Counted from the stretch's first letter, positions 42,182 to 51,023 are shown. The stretch is DNA of 64,000 bases from Microbacterium sp. BR1 (GCF_002812725.1 NZ_NMUN01000008.1:1-64000), one strand, 5' to 3'. Numbers and translations are program-made. The notes: generated by a model from the letters alone, not told the origin.

Positions 42182-43116
42182 CCTCTCTCGAAGCGACCAT
42201 CGCCCCCGCAACGGGGTTGGCGGACGCCGCCGCCGGGTCGGAGCCTCTCGCTCCGGCCCGGCGGCGGGCCGCCCGCGGCAGCTGGGCCTGGCTCGGCCTG
42301 ACACCGTTCGCGGTCTACGTCCTGGTCTTTCTCGCCCTGCCGACCGTGCTCGCGATCGGATCGGGGCTCTTCGACTCCGACGGCGCCTTCACCTTCGACA
42401 ACCTGGCCGCCCTCGGGGACCCGGTGATCCTGCAGACGTTCTGGAACTCGACCTGGCTGTCGCTCCTCACGGCTGTCATCGGCGCGGTGCTCGGCGCCCT
42501 CGTCTGCTATGCGATGCTCGGTCTGAACGAGACCAGCGGCGTGCGTACGACGGTGGATGCGGCATCCGGCGTGCTCGCCCAGTTCGGCGGTGTCATGCTC
42601 GCCTTCGCCTTCATCGCGACGATCGGCACGCAGGGCGTCATCACCCAATTCGTGCTGGGCGCGACGGGCATCAACCTGGCCGAGGGCGGATGGCTGTATG
42701 CCCTGCCCGGGCTGATCCTCCCCTACGTCTACTTTCAGGTGCCGCTCATGGTCATCACGTTCATGCCCGCCCTGTCGGCCCTCAAGCCGCAGTGGGCCGA
42801 GGCCAACCTCACGCTCGGCGGCACCCGCCTGAGCTTCTGGACCACGATCGGAATCCCCGTGCTCGCCCCCTCGTTCCTCGCGAGCCTGCTGCTGCTGTTC
42901 GCCAACGCGTTCTCGTCGTACGCGACGGCCGCGGCCCTCGCCAGCCAGGGGTCGCAGATCGTGCCCCTCGGCATCCGTACCGCGCTCACGAGCGAGACCG
43001 TGCTCGGCCGCGAGAACCTCGCCGGGGCGCTCGCCCTCGGCATGATCGTGATCGTCGGGATCGTGATGTGGGCCTACTCCGTCGTCCAGAGTCGCGCCGC
43101 GCGGTGGCAAGCATGA
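42178..43116 (+). CDS. ABC importer permease 1
   Basis: A 312-residue BPD-type permease with six membrane segments and the cytoplasmic EAA loop (EANLTLGGTRLSFWTTIGIPVL, near residue 218). The N-terminal 40 residues form a basic cytoplasmic extension. The GTG overlaps the binding-protein stop (GTGA, 42178-42181) and the stop overlaps permease 2 (ATGA), so all four genes are translated as a unit. Confidence 0.92.
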   Translation: MTSLEATIAPATGLADAAAGSEPLAPARRRAARGSWAWLGLTPFAVYVLVFLALPTVLAIGSGLFDSDGAFTFDNLAALGDPVILQTFWNSTWLSLLTAVIGAVLGALVCYAMLGLNETSGVRTTVDAASGVLAQFGGVMLAFAFIATIGTQGVITQFVLGATGINLAEGGWLYALPGLILPYVYFQVPLMVITFMPALSALKPQWAEANLTLGGTRLSFWTTIGIPVLAPSFLASLLLLFANAFSSYATAAALASQGSQIVPLGIRTALTSETVLGRENLAGALALGMIVIVGIVMWAYSVVQSRAARWQA

Positions 43117-43925
43117 GCGGCACGATGAACGGCCTCGCGCCCTCGCGCCTGACGCGCTGGATCATCGGCATCGTCGTCGGCGTTGCCTCCGTGATCCCGC
43201 TCGTGTCGACATTCCTCTACACGCTGCGCGACAACGCCTCGGGCGGACTGTCGCTGACCAACTGGGCGGCTCTCTTCGATCCCGAGAACGCGCGCCTCTA
43301 CGCACCGATCTGGACGGGCCTCGGCAATTCGCTCGTGCTCGCCGTCGTCACGGTCCTCATCGTGCTGCTGTTGCTCGCCCCGACGATGATCCTCGTGTCG
43401 CTCCGCTTTCCGCGACTGCGGCCCGCCTTCGAGTTCGGCGTGCTCCTGCCGATCTCGATCCCCGCGATCGTGCTCGTCGTCGGCCTGACCCCGATCTACC
43501 TGCAGATCGGACGCACGCTCGGCACGGGCGCCTGGACTCTCGCCTTCGCGTACGGAATCACCGTGCTGCCGTTCGCCTATCGTTCGATCCAGGCCTCGAT
43601 CGACGCCGTCGACATGAAGACGCTCTCCGAGGCGGCACGTTCGCTCGGTGCTTCGTGGCCGACCGTCGTGCTGCGCGTCCTCGCCCCGAACCTGCGGCAG
43701 GGTTTGCTCGCCGCATCCCTCATCTCGGTCGCCGTCGTGCTCGGCGAATACACCATCGCGTCGCTGCTCAACCGCCAGGTGCTGCAGACCGCGCTGGTCG
43801 TCGTGAACCGGATCGATGCCTACGCCGCATCGATCTTCACGCTGCTGGCGCTGCTGTTCGCCTTCCTCCTCTTGCTCCTCATCGGCCGCGCGGGCAGAGC
43901 CCGTACGGGAAGGACCTCATCGTGA
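43113..43925 (+). CDS. ABC importer permease 2
   Basis: A 270-residue BPD-type permease with six membrane segments and the EAA-type loop SEAARSLGASWPTVVLRVLAPNL near residue 175. Forms a heterodimer with permease 1. ATG 43113 overlaps the previous stop by four bases, which is why it is chosen over the long open frame upstream. Its stop overlaps the GTG of the ATPase gene. Confidence 0.92.
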   Translation: MSGTMNGLAPSRLTRWIIGIVVGVASVIPLVSTFLYTLRDNASGGLSLTNWAALFDPENARLYAPIWTGLGNSLVLAVVTVLIVLLLLAPTMILVSLRFPRLRPAFEFGVLLPISIPAIVLVVGLTPIYLQIGRTLGTGAWTLAFAYGITVLPFAYRSIQASIDAVDMKTLSEAARSLGASWPTVVLRVLAPNLRQGLLAASLISVAVVLGEYTIASLLNRQVLQTALVVVNRIDAYAASIFTLLALLFAFLLLLLIGRAGRARTGRTSS

Positions 43926-45025
43926 CCGACACCACTCCCCGCCCCCTGCCCCGCACCTCGGACAACCAGCTGCTGGCCGACGCCGGCGAGGGAACCCACG
44001 TCGAGTTCCGCGGGGTCGTGAAGGACTACGGCAGCACCCGCGTGCTGCACGGCGTCGACCTCGACATCAAGCCCGGCGAATTCGTCTCGCTGCTGGGGCC
44101 CTCCGGCTGCGGCAAGACCACGGCCCTGCGCGTTCTGGCGGGCCTCGAGAACGCGACCGAGGGATCGGTTCTGCTCGGAGACCGGGATGTCTCGCGCGTC
44201 CCGACCAACAAGCGCGATATCGGCATGGTGTTCCAGGCGTACTCGCTCTTCCCGCACCTGCGGATGCGCGAGAACGTCGCGTTCGGGCTACGTCGCCGCG
44301 GTGTCGCCCGAGCCACCGCAGAAACCCGCGCGATGGACGCGCTCGACCTGGTCGGCCTCGGACACCTCGGCGACCGCTACACGCACCAGCTCTCGGGGGG
44401 TCAGCAGCAGCGCGTGGCGCTCGCCCGGGCCCTCGTCACCGAACCCCGCGTGCTCCTGCTCGACGAGCCGCTCTCGGCGCTCGACGCGAAGGTGCGCGTG
44501 CAGTTGCGCGACGAGATCCGCCGCATCCAGCTGCGCCTCGGTACGACGACCGTCTTCGTCACCCACGACCAGGAAGAGGCCCTCGCGGTCTCCGACCGGA
44601 TCGCCGTCATGAACGCGGGACGGATCGAACAGGTCGGAACCCCGGAAGACCTGTATCTGCGCCCCGCGACCCCGTACGTCGCCGCGTTCGTCGGACTCTC
44701 GAGCACCGTGCGTGCGGACGTCCGGGGTGGCGTCGTCGAGCTCTGGGGTCAGCGACTGCCGGCGCAGGGGGAGGCCGTGGATGGCGCGGTCGACGTGTTC
44801 CTGCGGCCCGAGAACGTGCGCCTCGCCCACGACGGGGACGCGGGCGCGCTGGGCACCGTGCAGGAGAGCACGTTCCTCGGCAGCTTCCGCCGGACACTCG
44901 TGCGGACATCCGAGGGTGAGCTCGTGCGTGTCCAGCACTCCGCCGCCGACCGCCTGTCGTATGACGACACGGTTCGCCTGACGGTCGCGCCCGAACCCGT
45001 CGTGGTGCGCCCGATAGCGGTCTGA
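43922..45025 (+). CDS. ABC importer ATPase (MOI/CUT1-like subunit)
   Basis: A 367-residue ATPase. Walker A GPSGCGKTTALRVLAG, Q-loop GMVFQAYSLFPHL, signature LSGGQQQRVALARAL, Walker B VLLLDEPLSALD and H-loop FVTHDQEEALAVSD are intact. Residues after 250 form a TOBE-type regulatory domain (VFLRPENVRL). Residues 1-30 before the first strand are a Thr/Pro-rich extension. The GTG overlaps permease 2 by four bases. Confidence 0.95.
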   Translation: MTDTTPRPLPRTSDNQLLADAGEGTHVEFRGVVKDYGSTRVLHGVDLDIKPGEFVSLLGPSGCGKTTALRVLAGLENATEGSVLLGDRDVSRVPTNKRDIGMVFQAYSLFPHLRMRENVAFGLRRRGVARATAETRAMDALDLVGLGHLGDRYTHQLSGGQQQRVALARALVTEPRVLLLDEPLSALDAKVRVQLRDEIRRIQLRLGTTTVFVTHDQEEALAVSDRIAVMNAGRIEQVGTPEDLYLRPATPYVAAFVGLSSTVRADVRGGVVELWGQRLPAQGEAVDGAVDVFLRPENVRLAHDGDAGALGTVQESTFLGSFRRTLVRTSEGELVRVQHSAADRLSYDDTVRLTVAPEPVVVRPIAV

Positions 45026-45038
45026 TCGGGTCCGATCG

Positions 45039-45347
45039 CTAGAGCGCGACTTCCTCGGCACTCGCGTGGGCGCCGGCGACTCTCTTGTCGTCGGCGTCCA
45101 GCAGTGCCTCACGCAACCGATCGGGAGCGACGCGCCAGTGCGCGTGCAGGCGATCGTCGATGAGCACCACGGGGATCTTCTCCCACCACTGCTCATACAG
45201 TGCCGGATCGTCGAGGATCGACTTCTCGACGACCTCCACCCGATCGGCAACGCGTTCGGGAAGATCGGCGAGCACGCGCTCGACGACCCCTTCTGCGACG
45301 TCGCAGAGATGGCAGTCGGGCTTGCCGATCACGGTGATTGTGGGCAC
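45039..45347 (-). CDS. Glutaredoxin-like protein (DUF836)
   Basis: A 102-residue thioredoxin-fold protein of the glutaredoxin-like DUF836 group. The redox motif is CHLC in ITVIGKPDCHLCDVAEG (residues 4-20), and the cis-Pro strand is KIPVVLIDDRLHAHWRV. A GTG start follows a leaderless-type -10 box (TAGGAT) at six bases. It is convergent with the importer ATPase gene, 13 bases apart. Partner unknown. Confidence 0.88.
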   Translation of the reverse strand: MPTITVIGKPDCHLCDVAEGVVERVLADLPERVADRVEVVEKSILDDPALYEQWWEKIPVVLIDDRLHAHWRVAPDRLREALLDADDKRVAGAHASAEEVAL

Positions 45348-45353
45348 GAAATC

Positions 45354-45359
45354 ATCCTA
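45354..45359 (-). promoter_or_regulatory. Leaderless-type -10 box for the glutaredoxin-like gene
   Basis: Minus-strand TAGGAT, six bases, then GTG 45347. Confidence 0.5.
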
Positions 45360-45436
45360 GGCACGGATTCTCATGCCCCGGCGCCGCTGTGGATAGCGTC
45401 GGATCAGCTTTTGATCAGGTCTTGCTCAGCACACGC

Positions 45437-45730
45437 TCACCGCTCGGTGGGATAGCCCGCCGCGATCCACTCGCCCGTGCCACCCTCGACATTCGTCGGC
45501 TCGTAACCACGGGCCTCGAGCGCCTCGACGACGCGCGCCGACCGCCCGCCGGCCTGGCAGATCACGTCGAACGGCTCGGCGGGCAGCTGGTCGAGCAGAT
45601 CACCCAACTTCGACATGGGGAGGTTGACGGCGCCCGGGACGTGCCCCGCGGCGAACTCGTCTTCTTCGCGCACATCGATGAGCGGCACGTCGCCGCGCTC
45701 GTGCAGCTGCTGAACGGTGATCGACTTCAT
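45437..45730 (-). CDS. Single-domain rhodanese-like protein
   Basis: A 97-residue sulfurtransferase domain. It has DVREEDEFAAGHVPGAVNLPM and the active-site loop CQAGGRSARV with Cys near residue 58. Such proteins carry persulfide sulfur or act in sulfide detoxification. ATG 45730 has an AAGGAC-type site upstream; the longer frame adds 19 unlikely residues. Flanked by the glutaredoxin-like gene and bS22 on the same strand. Confidence 0.92.
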   Translation of the reverse strand: MKSITVQQLHERGDVPLIDVREEDEFAAGHVPGAVNLPMSKLGDLLDQLPAEPFDVICQAGGRSARVVEALEARGYEPTNVEGGTGEWIAAGYPTER

Positions 45731-45845
45731 GGCCGGTTGTCCTTCGCCTCGAGATGAACGGATGACTGCTGCCGGGGGCGCAAACACGAAGCGCCCGTCC
45801 AGGGGACAGGCGCTCGGCGTGTGGGGACCGGAGTCCCCGAGCCGC

Positions 45846-45944
45846 TTACTTCTTGTTGCGGCGCTGGTGGCGAGTCTTGCGAAGCAGCTTGCGGTGCTTC
45901 TTCTTCGCCATGCGCTTGCGGCGCTTCTTGATGACAGAACCCAC
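45846..45944 (-). CDS. Ribosomal protein bS22 (AURKAIP1/COX24-domain protein)
   Basis: A 32-residue, strongly basic protein (MGSVIKKRRKRMAKKKHR, then a Lys/Arg/His-rich end). It matches the actinobacterial small-subunit protein bS22 first seen in mycobacterial ribosomes. The GTG start has a GAGG element upstream. It is below normal gene-finder length limits. It is followed on the same strand by nothing for 115 bases and preceded by the BldC-like gene, an arrangement conserved in actinobacteria. Confidence 0.9.
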   Translation of the reverse strand: MGSVIKKRRKRMAKKKHRKLLRKTRHQRRNKK

Positions 45945-46042
45945 GGAGGACCTCACTATGTCAGGGGTGGGCGCCGTCCGCGATGCGTGCGGAGGGCCCG
46001 GGAACAGGCCCCGCGAACAGAGCCTTCGGAACAGCCTACCAG

Positions 46043-46252
46043 TCAGCCGACGTCGGCGATGGGACGGCCCAGGTCGAGAGGGCGGCTGAGCGCTTCGGTG
46101 ACCGCCTGCTCCGGGACCCGATAGGAACGACCGAAACGCACCGCGGGGAGTTCTCCCGCGTGCACGAGACGGTAGACCGTCATCTTCGAGACGCGCATGA
46201 TCTCGGCGACCTCGGCAACGGTCAAGAACCGCATGTCCGGCAATTCGGCCAT
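46043..46252 (-). CDS. bldC: BldC-like MerR-type DNA-binding protein
   Basis: A 69-residue single-domain regulator with the winged helix-turn-helix RFLTVAEVAEIMRVSKMTVY, then RLVHAGELPAVRFGRSYRVPE. This matches Streptomyces BldC (about 68 residues), which binds DNA as an extended oligomer on direct repeats. ATG 46252 is chosen because it gives the typical BldC N-terminus (the longer frame adds eight residues). In non-sporulating actinobacteria its targets are not well defined. Confidence 0.88.
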   Translation of the reverse strand: MAELPDMRFLTVAEVAEIMRVSKMTVYRLVHAGELPAVRFGRSYRVPEQAVTEALSRPLDLGRPIADVG

Positions 46253-46382
46253 CTGACCGCCCCACTCTCTCCCCAAACGCGAACGCTCAGCACACTCTAG
46301 GGGGGCGGGAGACGTGTGTAAACCCGTGTGACTCGTGAGACGGGTGTGACGAGCGGGTCGGATGCGTCACACGCGCCGCTGA

Positions 46383-46793
46383 TTACGTGCGGCGGCGGAA
46401 CGCCGACGTCACGGCGTGCTTCGCGGATGCAGCGGCCCGGCCGACGAACTCCGCCGCGTGAGCCGCGGGCTCGGGGAGCCCTCCCGAGCCGATCCGGACG
46501 AGGGTCTCGGTGTCGGTCTCGTCCATGAAGAACGGGACGAGCCAGTCGTCGACGGTCTCGAGCGGGGTGCTCTGCAGGCTGTAGTAGCGATGCTGTCCCT
46601 CTTCGCGCACGGTGACGAGGTCCGCCTCGCGCAGCACTTTCAAGTGCTTCGACACGGTCGGCTGACTGACGCCGAGCTCATGAACGATCTGCGAGACGCT
46701 GGTTCCACCGTCCCCCGAAGAGGAACGAGCGAGCAGGATCTGCAGGATCTCCCGCCGTGTGCCGTCCGCGATCACGTCGAAGATGTCCGCCAT
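46383..46793 (-). CDS. ArsR family regulator
   Basis: A 136-residue winged-helix regulator: ADGTRREILQILL, VSQIVHELGVSQPTVSKHLKVLREADLV, REEGQHRYYSL. No Cys cluster of metal sensors is present, so it is probably not a metal-responsive ArsR. ATG 46793 is preferred over 46799 because a -10-like TAACCT lies exactly six bases upstream. C-terminal residues 95-136 form an extra Ala-rich helix. It diverges from the ktrB gene, so it could regulate potassium uptake. Confidence 0.88.
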   Translation of the reverse strand: MADIFDVIADGTRREILQILLARSSSGDGGTSVSQIVHELGVSQPTVSKHLKVLREADLVTVREEGQHRYYSLQSTPLETVDDWLVPFFMDETDTETLVRIGSGGLPEPAAHAAEFVGRAAASAKHAVTSAFRRRT

Positions 46794-46799
46794 CCCCAT

Positions 46800-46805
46800 A
46801 GGTTA
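46800..46805 (-). promoter_or_regulatory. Leaderless-type -10 box for the ArsR gene
   Basis: Minus-strand TAACCT, six bases, then ATG 46793. Confidence 0.45.
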
Positions 46806-46860
46806 GCCGCGCGAGGGCCCGAGTACCATGATGGAGGTTCTGCGCGAAGGGGGCGGCTGC

Positions 46861-48300
46861 ATGGCGAGGATGCGGCCCTTGTGGACGAAACAGTCGACCA
46901 CCCGGGCACTGACGTCCATCGGTCAGGTGCTGCGCGACTTCACCACCTCGTCGCCCGCGCGGTTCGCGATCCTCGTCTTCGCGTCCCTCATCCTGATCTT
47001 CACCGCGTTGCTGTCGCTTCCCGCCGCCTCCGCCAGCGGCCGGCAGGCGCCCCTCGTCGACGCGCTCTTCACCGCCGTGTCGACGATCTGCGTGACGGGC
47101 CTCACCGTCGTCGACATCGCGACGTACTGGTCACCGATCGGCAAGGGGATCATCTTCCTCGGCGTCAACATCGGCGGAATGGGCGTCCTGACGCTCGCCT
47201 CGATCCTCGGCCTGATCATCTCGAAGCGCCTCGGGCTGCGCGCCAAGCTGATCGCCGCGAGCGACACCAACCCGATGCGCGCGCACGGCGGCCCCGTGAA
47301 CGAGGGCCAGACGGTCCGCCTCGGCGAGGTCGGTCAGCTGCTCATCACCGTCGCGATCTCGACGCTCGTCATCGAGGCCGTCATCGCGGCCCTGCTCTAT
47401 CCCTCGCTGCTGCTCGCGAAGGTTCCCCCGCTCGATGCTCTGTGGGAGGCGCCCTTCTACGCCGCGATGGCGTTCACGAACACGGGCTTCACCCCCAACC
47501 CGGGCGGGCTCACGCCGTTCGCCGACGACTACCTCGTGCTCACCGTGCTGATGATGGGCGTCTTCCTCGGCAGCATCGGCTTTCCCGTCATCTACGCCCT
47601 CTCGAAGCACCTCTGGCACGTCAAGAAGTGGTCGCTGCACGTGAAGCTCACGCTCATCACGACCATGTTGCTCTTCGTGGCGGGCGCTCTCGTGTTCCTC
47701 GGCCTCGAGTACAACAACGCCAAGACGTTCGGATCGATGGACGCCGGGGACACGGTCTTCCAGGCCTTCTTCCTCTCGGCGATGACGCGATCGGGCGGCT
47801 TCTCGGTCGTCGACATCGGCGAGCTCAACGGCTCGTCGCTCGTGGTGGGCTCGATGCTCATGTTCGTCGGCGGCGGCTCGGCGTCCACGGCCGGCGGCAT
47901 CAAGGTCACGACACTCGCCGTACTCGCCCTCGCGGTCTGGTCCGAGGCGAAGGGGCGCGTCTCGGTCGAGGCGTTCGGCCGACGCATCCCGAGCGACGTC
48001 CAGCGGGTTGCGCTGTCGGTCGTCGCGTGGGGGGCGACGATCGTCGCGGTGTCGACCATCACGATCGCCCAGATCACGAAGGCTCCGATCGCCGAGGTGC
48101 TCTTCGACGTCATCTCCGGATTCGCGACCGTCGGCCTGTCGACGGGACTGACGGCGGACCTTCCCGATCCGGCGGCCTACGTGATGGCCCTCACCATCTT
48201 CATGGGCCGCATTGGTACAGTGACTCTCGCCGCGGCCGTGGCCGCGACATCCCGTTCGCAGCTCTACTCGCTGCCCGTGGAAAGGCCCATCGTTGGTTGA
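46861..48300 (+). CDS. ktrB: Potassium transporter KtrB/TrkH type
   Basis: Membrane pore of a Ktr-type potassium system, 479 residues from ATG 46861 (AAGGGGG seven bases upstream; the 46828 start has no site). The four selectivity-filter loops are STICVTGLTVVD, MAFTNTGFTPN, SAMTRSGGFSVVD and SGFATVGLSTGL, and GGGSASTAGGIKVTT follows the third repeat. The next gene encodes the KtrA gating subunit, overlapping by eight bases. Confidence 0.94.
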   Translation: MARMRPLWTKQSTTRALTSIGQVLRDFTTSSPARFAILVFASLILIFTALLSLPAASASGRQAPLVDALFTAVSTICVTGLTVVDIATYWSPIGKGIIFLGVNIGGMGVLTLASILGLIISKRLGLRAKLIAASDTNPMRAHGGPVNEGQTVRLGEVGQLLITVAISTLVIEAVIAALLYPSLLLAKVPPLDALWEAPFYAAMAFTNTGFTPNPGGLTPFADDYLVLTVLMMGVFLGSIGFPVIYALSKHLWHVKKWSLHVKLTLITTMLLFVAGALVFLGLEYNNAKTFGSMDAGDTVFQAFFLSAMTRSGGFSVVDIGELNGSSLVVGSMLMFVGGGSASTAGGIKVTTLAVLALAVWSEAKGRVSVEAFGRRIPSDVQRVALSVVAWGATIVAVSTITIAQITKAPIAEVLFDVISGFATVGLSTGLTADLPDPAAYVMALTIFMGRIGTVTLAAAVAATSRSQLYSLPVERPIVG

Positions 48301-48964
48301 GCAGATCCGCGGCGACGCGCCCGTCCTGGTCATCGGCCTCGGCCGATTCGGAGCCGCCTGCGCGGGCGAACTCGACCGGCTCGACCGCGAGGTACTCGCG
48401 ATCGACGAGAGCCTCGACCTCGTGCAGAAGTGGTCCGAGCGGGTCACCCACACGGTGCAGGCCGACGCGCGCAACATCGACGCGCTCACGCAGATCGGCG
48501 CGGCTGACTTCCAGGTCGCGGTCGTCGCCGTCGGCTCGAGCATCGAGGCATCCGTGCTCATCACCGCGAACCTCGTCGACCTGAAGGTTCCCCAGATCTG
48601 GGCGAAGGCGGTCTCGCAGTCGCACGGCAAGATCCTCGCGCGGGTCGGCGCGAACCACGTCATCTACCCCGAGCGCGAGGCGGGCGAGCGCGTCGCGCAC
48701 CTGGTGAGCGGGCGGATGCTCGACTTCATCCGCTTCGACGACGACTTCGTGCTCGCCAAGATGTATCCGCCCCGGTTCATCCGTGGCGTCGGCCTGAACC
48801 AGTCGGGCGTGCGGACGAAGTACAACGTGACCGTCGTGGGCGTGAAGAGCCCCGGTAAGCCGTTCCGCTACGCCGAGGCCAACACGGTCGTGACGAACCA
48901 CGACCTGATCATCGTGTCGGGCACCAACAGCGACATCGAGCGCTTCGCGTCACTCGACCGCTGA
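48293..48964 (+). CDS. ktrA: Potassium uptake regulatory subunit KtrA/TrkA
   Basis: Cytoplasmic RCK-type gating protein, 223 residues. The nucleotide-binding Rossmann motif is VLVIGLGRFGAACAGEL (residues 9-25) followed by the acidic AIDES; RCK_C is the C-terminal 80 residues (RGVGLNQSGVRTKYN, LIIVSGTNSDIERF). The start is a TTG at 48293, inside the end of ktrB, with GGAAAGG about nine bases upstream, so translation is coupled. TTG starts are rare in this window. Confidence 0.94.
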   Translation: MVEQIRGDAPVLVIGLGRFGAACAGELDRLDREVLAIDESLDLVQKWSERVTHTVQADARNIDALTQIGAADFQVAVVAVGSSIEASVLITANLVDLKVPQIWAKAVSQSHGKILARVGANHVIYPEREAGERVAHLVSGRMLDFIRFDDDFVLAKMYPPRFIRGVGLNQSGVRTKYNVTVVGVKSPGKPFRYAEANTVVTNHDLIIVSGTNSDIERFASLDR

Positions 48965-48972
48965 CGGGCCAT

Positions 48973-49830
48973 TCAGCTCCCGGCGGCCAGCTCGCGGGCC
49001 CGGGCGAGGGCGGCGTCGGCCGCGCGCGAGAACAGGGCGCCGAGCTCGCCCTCCTGCAGAACCGCGATCGCCCGCTCGGTCGTGCCCCCGGGGCTGGTGA
49101 CGCGCCGACGCAGCTCGGCGGGCAGCTCTCCGGATGCGGCGAGCAGAGCGGATGCGCCGATGAACGTCTGCTCGGCGAGCACACGCGCCTCGGCCTCGGC
49201 GAACCCCTGGTCGCGGGCCGCGCGGGTGAACTCCTCGACGAGGAGGAAGACGTAGGCGGGGCCCGATCCCGAGATCGTCGACAGCGGATCGATCCGCTCT
49301 TCGGGCACCTCGACGACCACGCCGACCGTCTCGAAAAGGCGCCGGACGGCGTCGACCTGTTCGGCGGTCACCGCGGTCCCCGATGCGATGCCCGTGACGG
49401 CCTTGCGCACCACCGCGGGGGTGTTCGGCATCGAGCGGATCACGGCGACCTCCGCTCCGAGCACCCCGGCGAAGGTCTCGAGCGTGACACCGGCGGCCAG
49501 GCTGACGACGACGGCATCCGGGCGGAGCGCCGGAGCGATCTCGGTCAGCAGAGCGGGCACCATCGCGGGCTTCACGCCGATCAGCACGATGTCCGCATCC
49601 CGTACAGCGCGCACGTTGCCATCGGCATCGTCGGCGAGGGCGATCGAGGTCACCCCGGCCAGGTCCGCGAGCGCGGCGGCCTTCTCGCGCGAGCGGTTCG
49701 TGACGGTGATCCCGCCGCGCACGGGCGTGCCCGAGGCGAGCAGGCCCGACAGGATCGCGCCGCCCATCGATCCCGCGCCGAGAATCGCCACGGGAGGGAG
49801 CGGACGGACGGATGCTTCGTGGTCGACCAT
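48973..49830 (-). CDS. proC: Pyrroline-5-carboxylate reductase
   Basis: Final step of proline synthesis, NAD(P)H-dependent. The 285-residue protein has the Rossmann motif ILGAGSMGGAILSGLLA (residues 14-30), VLIGVKPAMVPALL, SMPNTPAVVRKAVTG and the C-terminal signature SGSGPAYVFLLVEEFTRAA. Leaderless-type -10 box TAGGAT lies six bases before ATG 49830. It converges on ktrA with eight bases between the stops. Confidence 0.95.
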   Translation of the reverse strand: MVDHEASVRPLPPVAILGAGSMGGAILSGLLASGTPVRGGITVTNRSREKAAALADLAGVTSIALADDADGNVRAVRDADIVLIGVKPAMVPALLTEIAPALRPDAVVVSLAAGVTLETFAGVLGAEVAVIRSMPNTPAVVRKAVTGIASGTAVTAEQVDAVRRLFETVGVVVEVPEERIDPLSTISGSGPAYVFLLVEEFTRAARDQGFAEAEARVLAEQTFIGASALLAASGELPAELRRRVTSPGGTTERAIAVLQEGELGALFSRAADAALARARELAAGS

Positions 49831-49836
49831 CAGGTC

Positions 49837-49842
49837 ATCCTA
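49837..49842 (-). promoter_or_regulatory. Leaderless-type -10 box for proC
   Basis: Minus-strand TAGGAT, six bases, then ATG 49830. A second TAGGAT (49856-49861) points the other way toward the hydrolase at 49911. Confidence 0.5.
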
Positions 49843-49910
49843 CGAGTCGCCGGGCTAGGATCGGCTCGGAGTCAGCGCTCTGAGTACAGGGCTCCGAGGA
49901 GAGGGACATC

Positions 49911-51023
49911 ATGACGATTCTGGACGGGATGACCGCACGTCAGATCGAGACCCCGCGGCTCACGGTGAACGTGCTCGAGCGTACGAAGGACGACGCGGCG
50001 ACGGCGCCCGAGCGCACCCTCGTGCTCATCCACGGACAGGTGTCGTCGAGCCTGATCTGGCAGGAGTTGATGCAGGATCTGCCGCGCGACCTGCGCGTCA
50101 TCGCGGTCGACCTGCGCGGATTCGGCGCGACCGAGAATGCGCCCGTCGATGCCACGCGGGGCGTGCGCGACTTCAGCGACGACCTGCATGCCACGCTGGC
50201 GCTGCTCGAGGCGACGCCCGCGCACCTGGTCGGCTGGGCCCTCGGGGCAGCGGTCGCGATGCAGTACGCCCTCGACCATCCGGTGCTCAGCCTGACGCTC
50301 GAATCCCCCCTCTCGCCGTTCGGGTTCGGGGGAACGCGGCGCGACGGCACCCGGCTGACCGACGACGACGCCGGAACGGGCGCGGGGGTCGCGAACCCCG
50401 ATTTCGTCGAGCGGCTGATCGCCCGCGACACGTCGACGGATGCCCCGACCTCACCCCGCAGCGTGTTCCGCGCCGCGTACGTCGCACCGGGCTACACGTC
50501 CGCACACGAAGACATCTGGGTCGAGGCGATGCTCTCGACCTCGACCGCCACCGGCAACTACCCGGGCGAGACCGTCGCGTCGGAGAACTGGCCCGGCTTC
50601 GCCCCGGGCGCGATCGGGGTCATGAATGCCGTCGCCCCGAAGTACTTCGACGTCTCGGGAATCGTCCACCTGAACCCGAAACCCCCGATCCTGTGGATCC
50701 GTGGCGAAGACGACGCCATCGTGTCCGACACGTCGTTCTTCGAAGCGGGGTATCTCGGCGAGGCCGGCGTGATCGCGGACTGGCCGGGTGCCGATATCGC
50801 ACCCGCGCAGCAGATGGTCTCGCAGACCCGCGACGTGCTCGCCCGGTACGCCGACAACGGCGGCAGCGTGACCGAGATCGCGCTCGCGGGCGTGGGCCAC
50901 ACCCCGCACCTCGAGCGCCCGGCGGACGTGCGTCGCGCCCTGCTGCGCGTGATCGGCTACGTCGATCAGCCCGCCGATCCCGCCCCGCCCACCGAGGCGA
51001 TCATCCTGAAGTCCGCGGACTGA
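49911..51023 (+). CDS. Alpha/beta-hydrolase-fold protein lacking the nucleophile serine
   Basis: A 370-residue alpha/beta-hydrolase-fold protein: strand LVLIHGQVSSSLIW, VIAVDLRGFGATEN, acid region WIRGEDDAIVSD and histidine GVGHTPHLERP are all in place. However the nucleophile elbow reads LVGWALGAAVA, with Ala110 (GCC) where GWSLG or GWSMG is expected, so it cannot act as a serine hydrolase. It may be a dead homologue, use another mechanism or be a receptor-like protein. A strong ribosome binding site (GAGGAGAGG) precedes the ATG. Followed by a CDF transporter gene 13 bases on. Confidence 0.85.
   Translation: MTILDGMTARQIETPRLTVNVLERTKDDAATAPERTLVLIHGQVSSSLIWQELMQDLPRDLRVIAVDLRGFGATENAPVDATRGVRDFSDDLHATLALLEATPAHLVGWALGAAVAMQYALDHPVLSLTLESPLSPFGFGGTRRDGTRLTDDDAGTGAGVANPDFVERLIARDTSTDAPTSPRSVFRAAYVAPGYTSAHEDIWVEAMLSTSTATGNYPGETVASENWPGFAPGAIGVMNAVAPKYFDVSGIVHLNPKPPILWIRGEDDAIVSDTSFFEAGYLGEAGVIADWPGADIAPAQQMVSQTRDVLARYADNGGSVTEIALAGVGHTPHLERPADVRRALLRVIGYVDQPADPAPPTEAIILKSAD

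Noticed and set aside
47131..48663. A 510-codon minus-strand frame over ktrB and ktrA
   Set aside because: Highly charged antisense sequence with no start signal or conserved pattern, over two genes with intact motifs.
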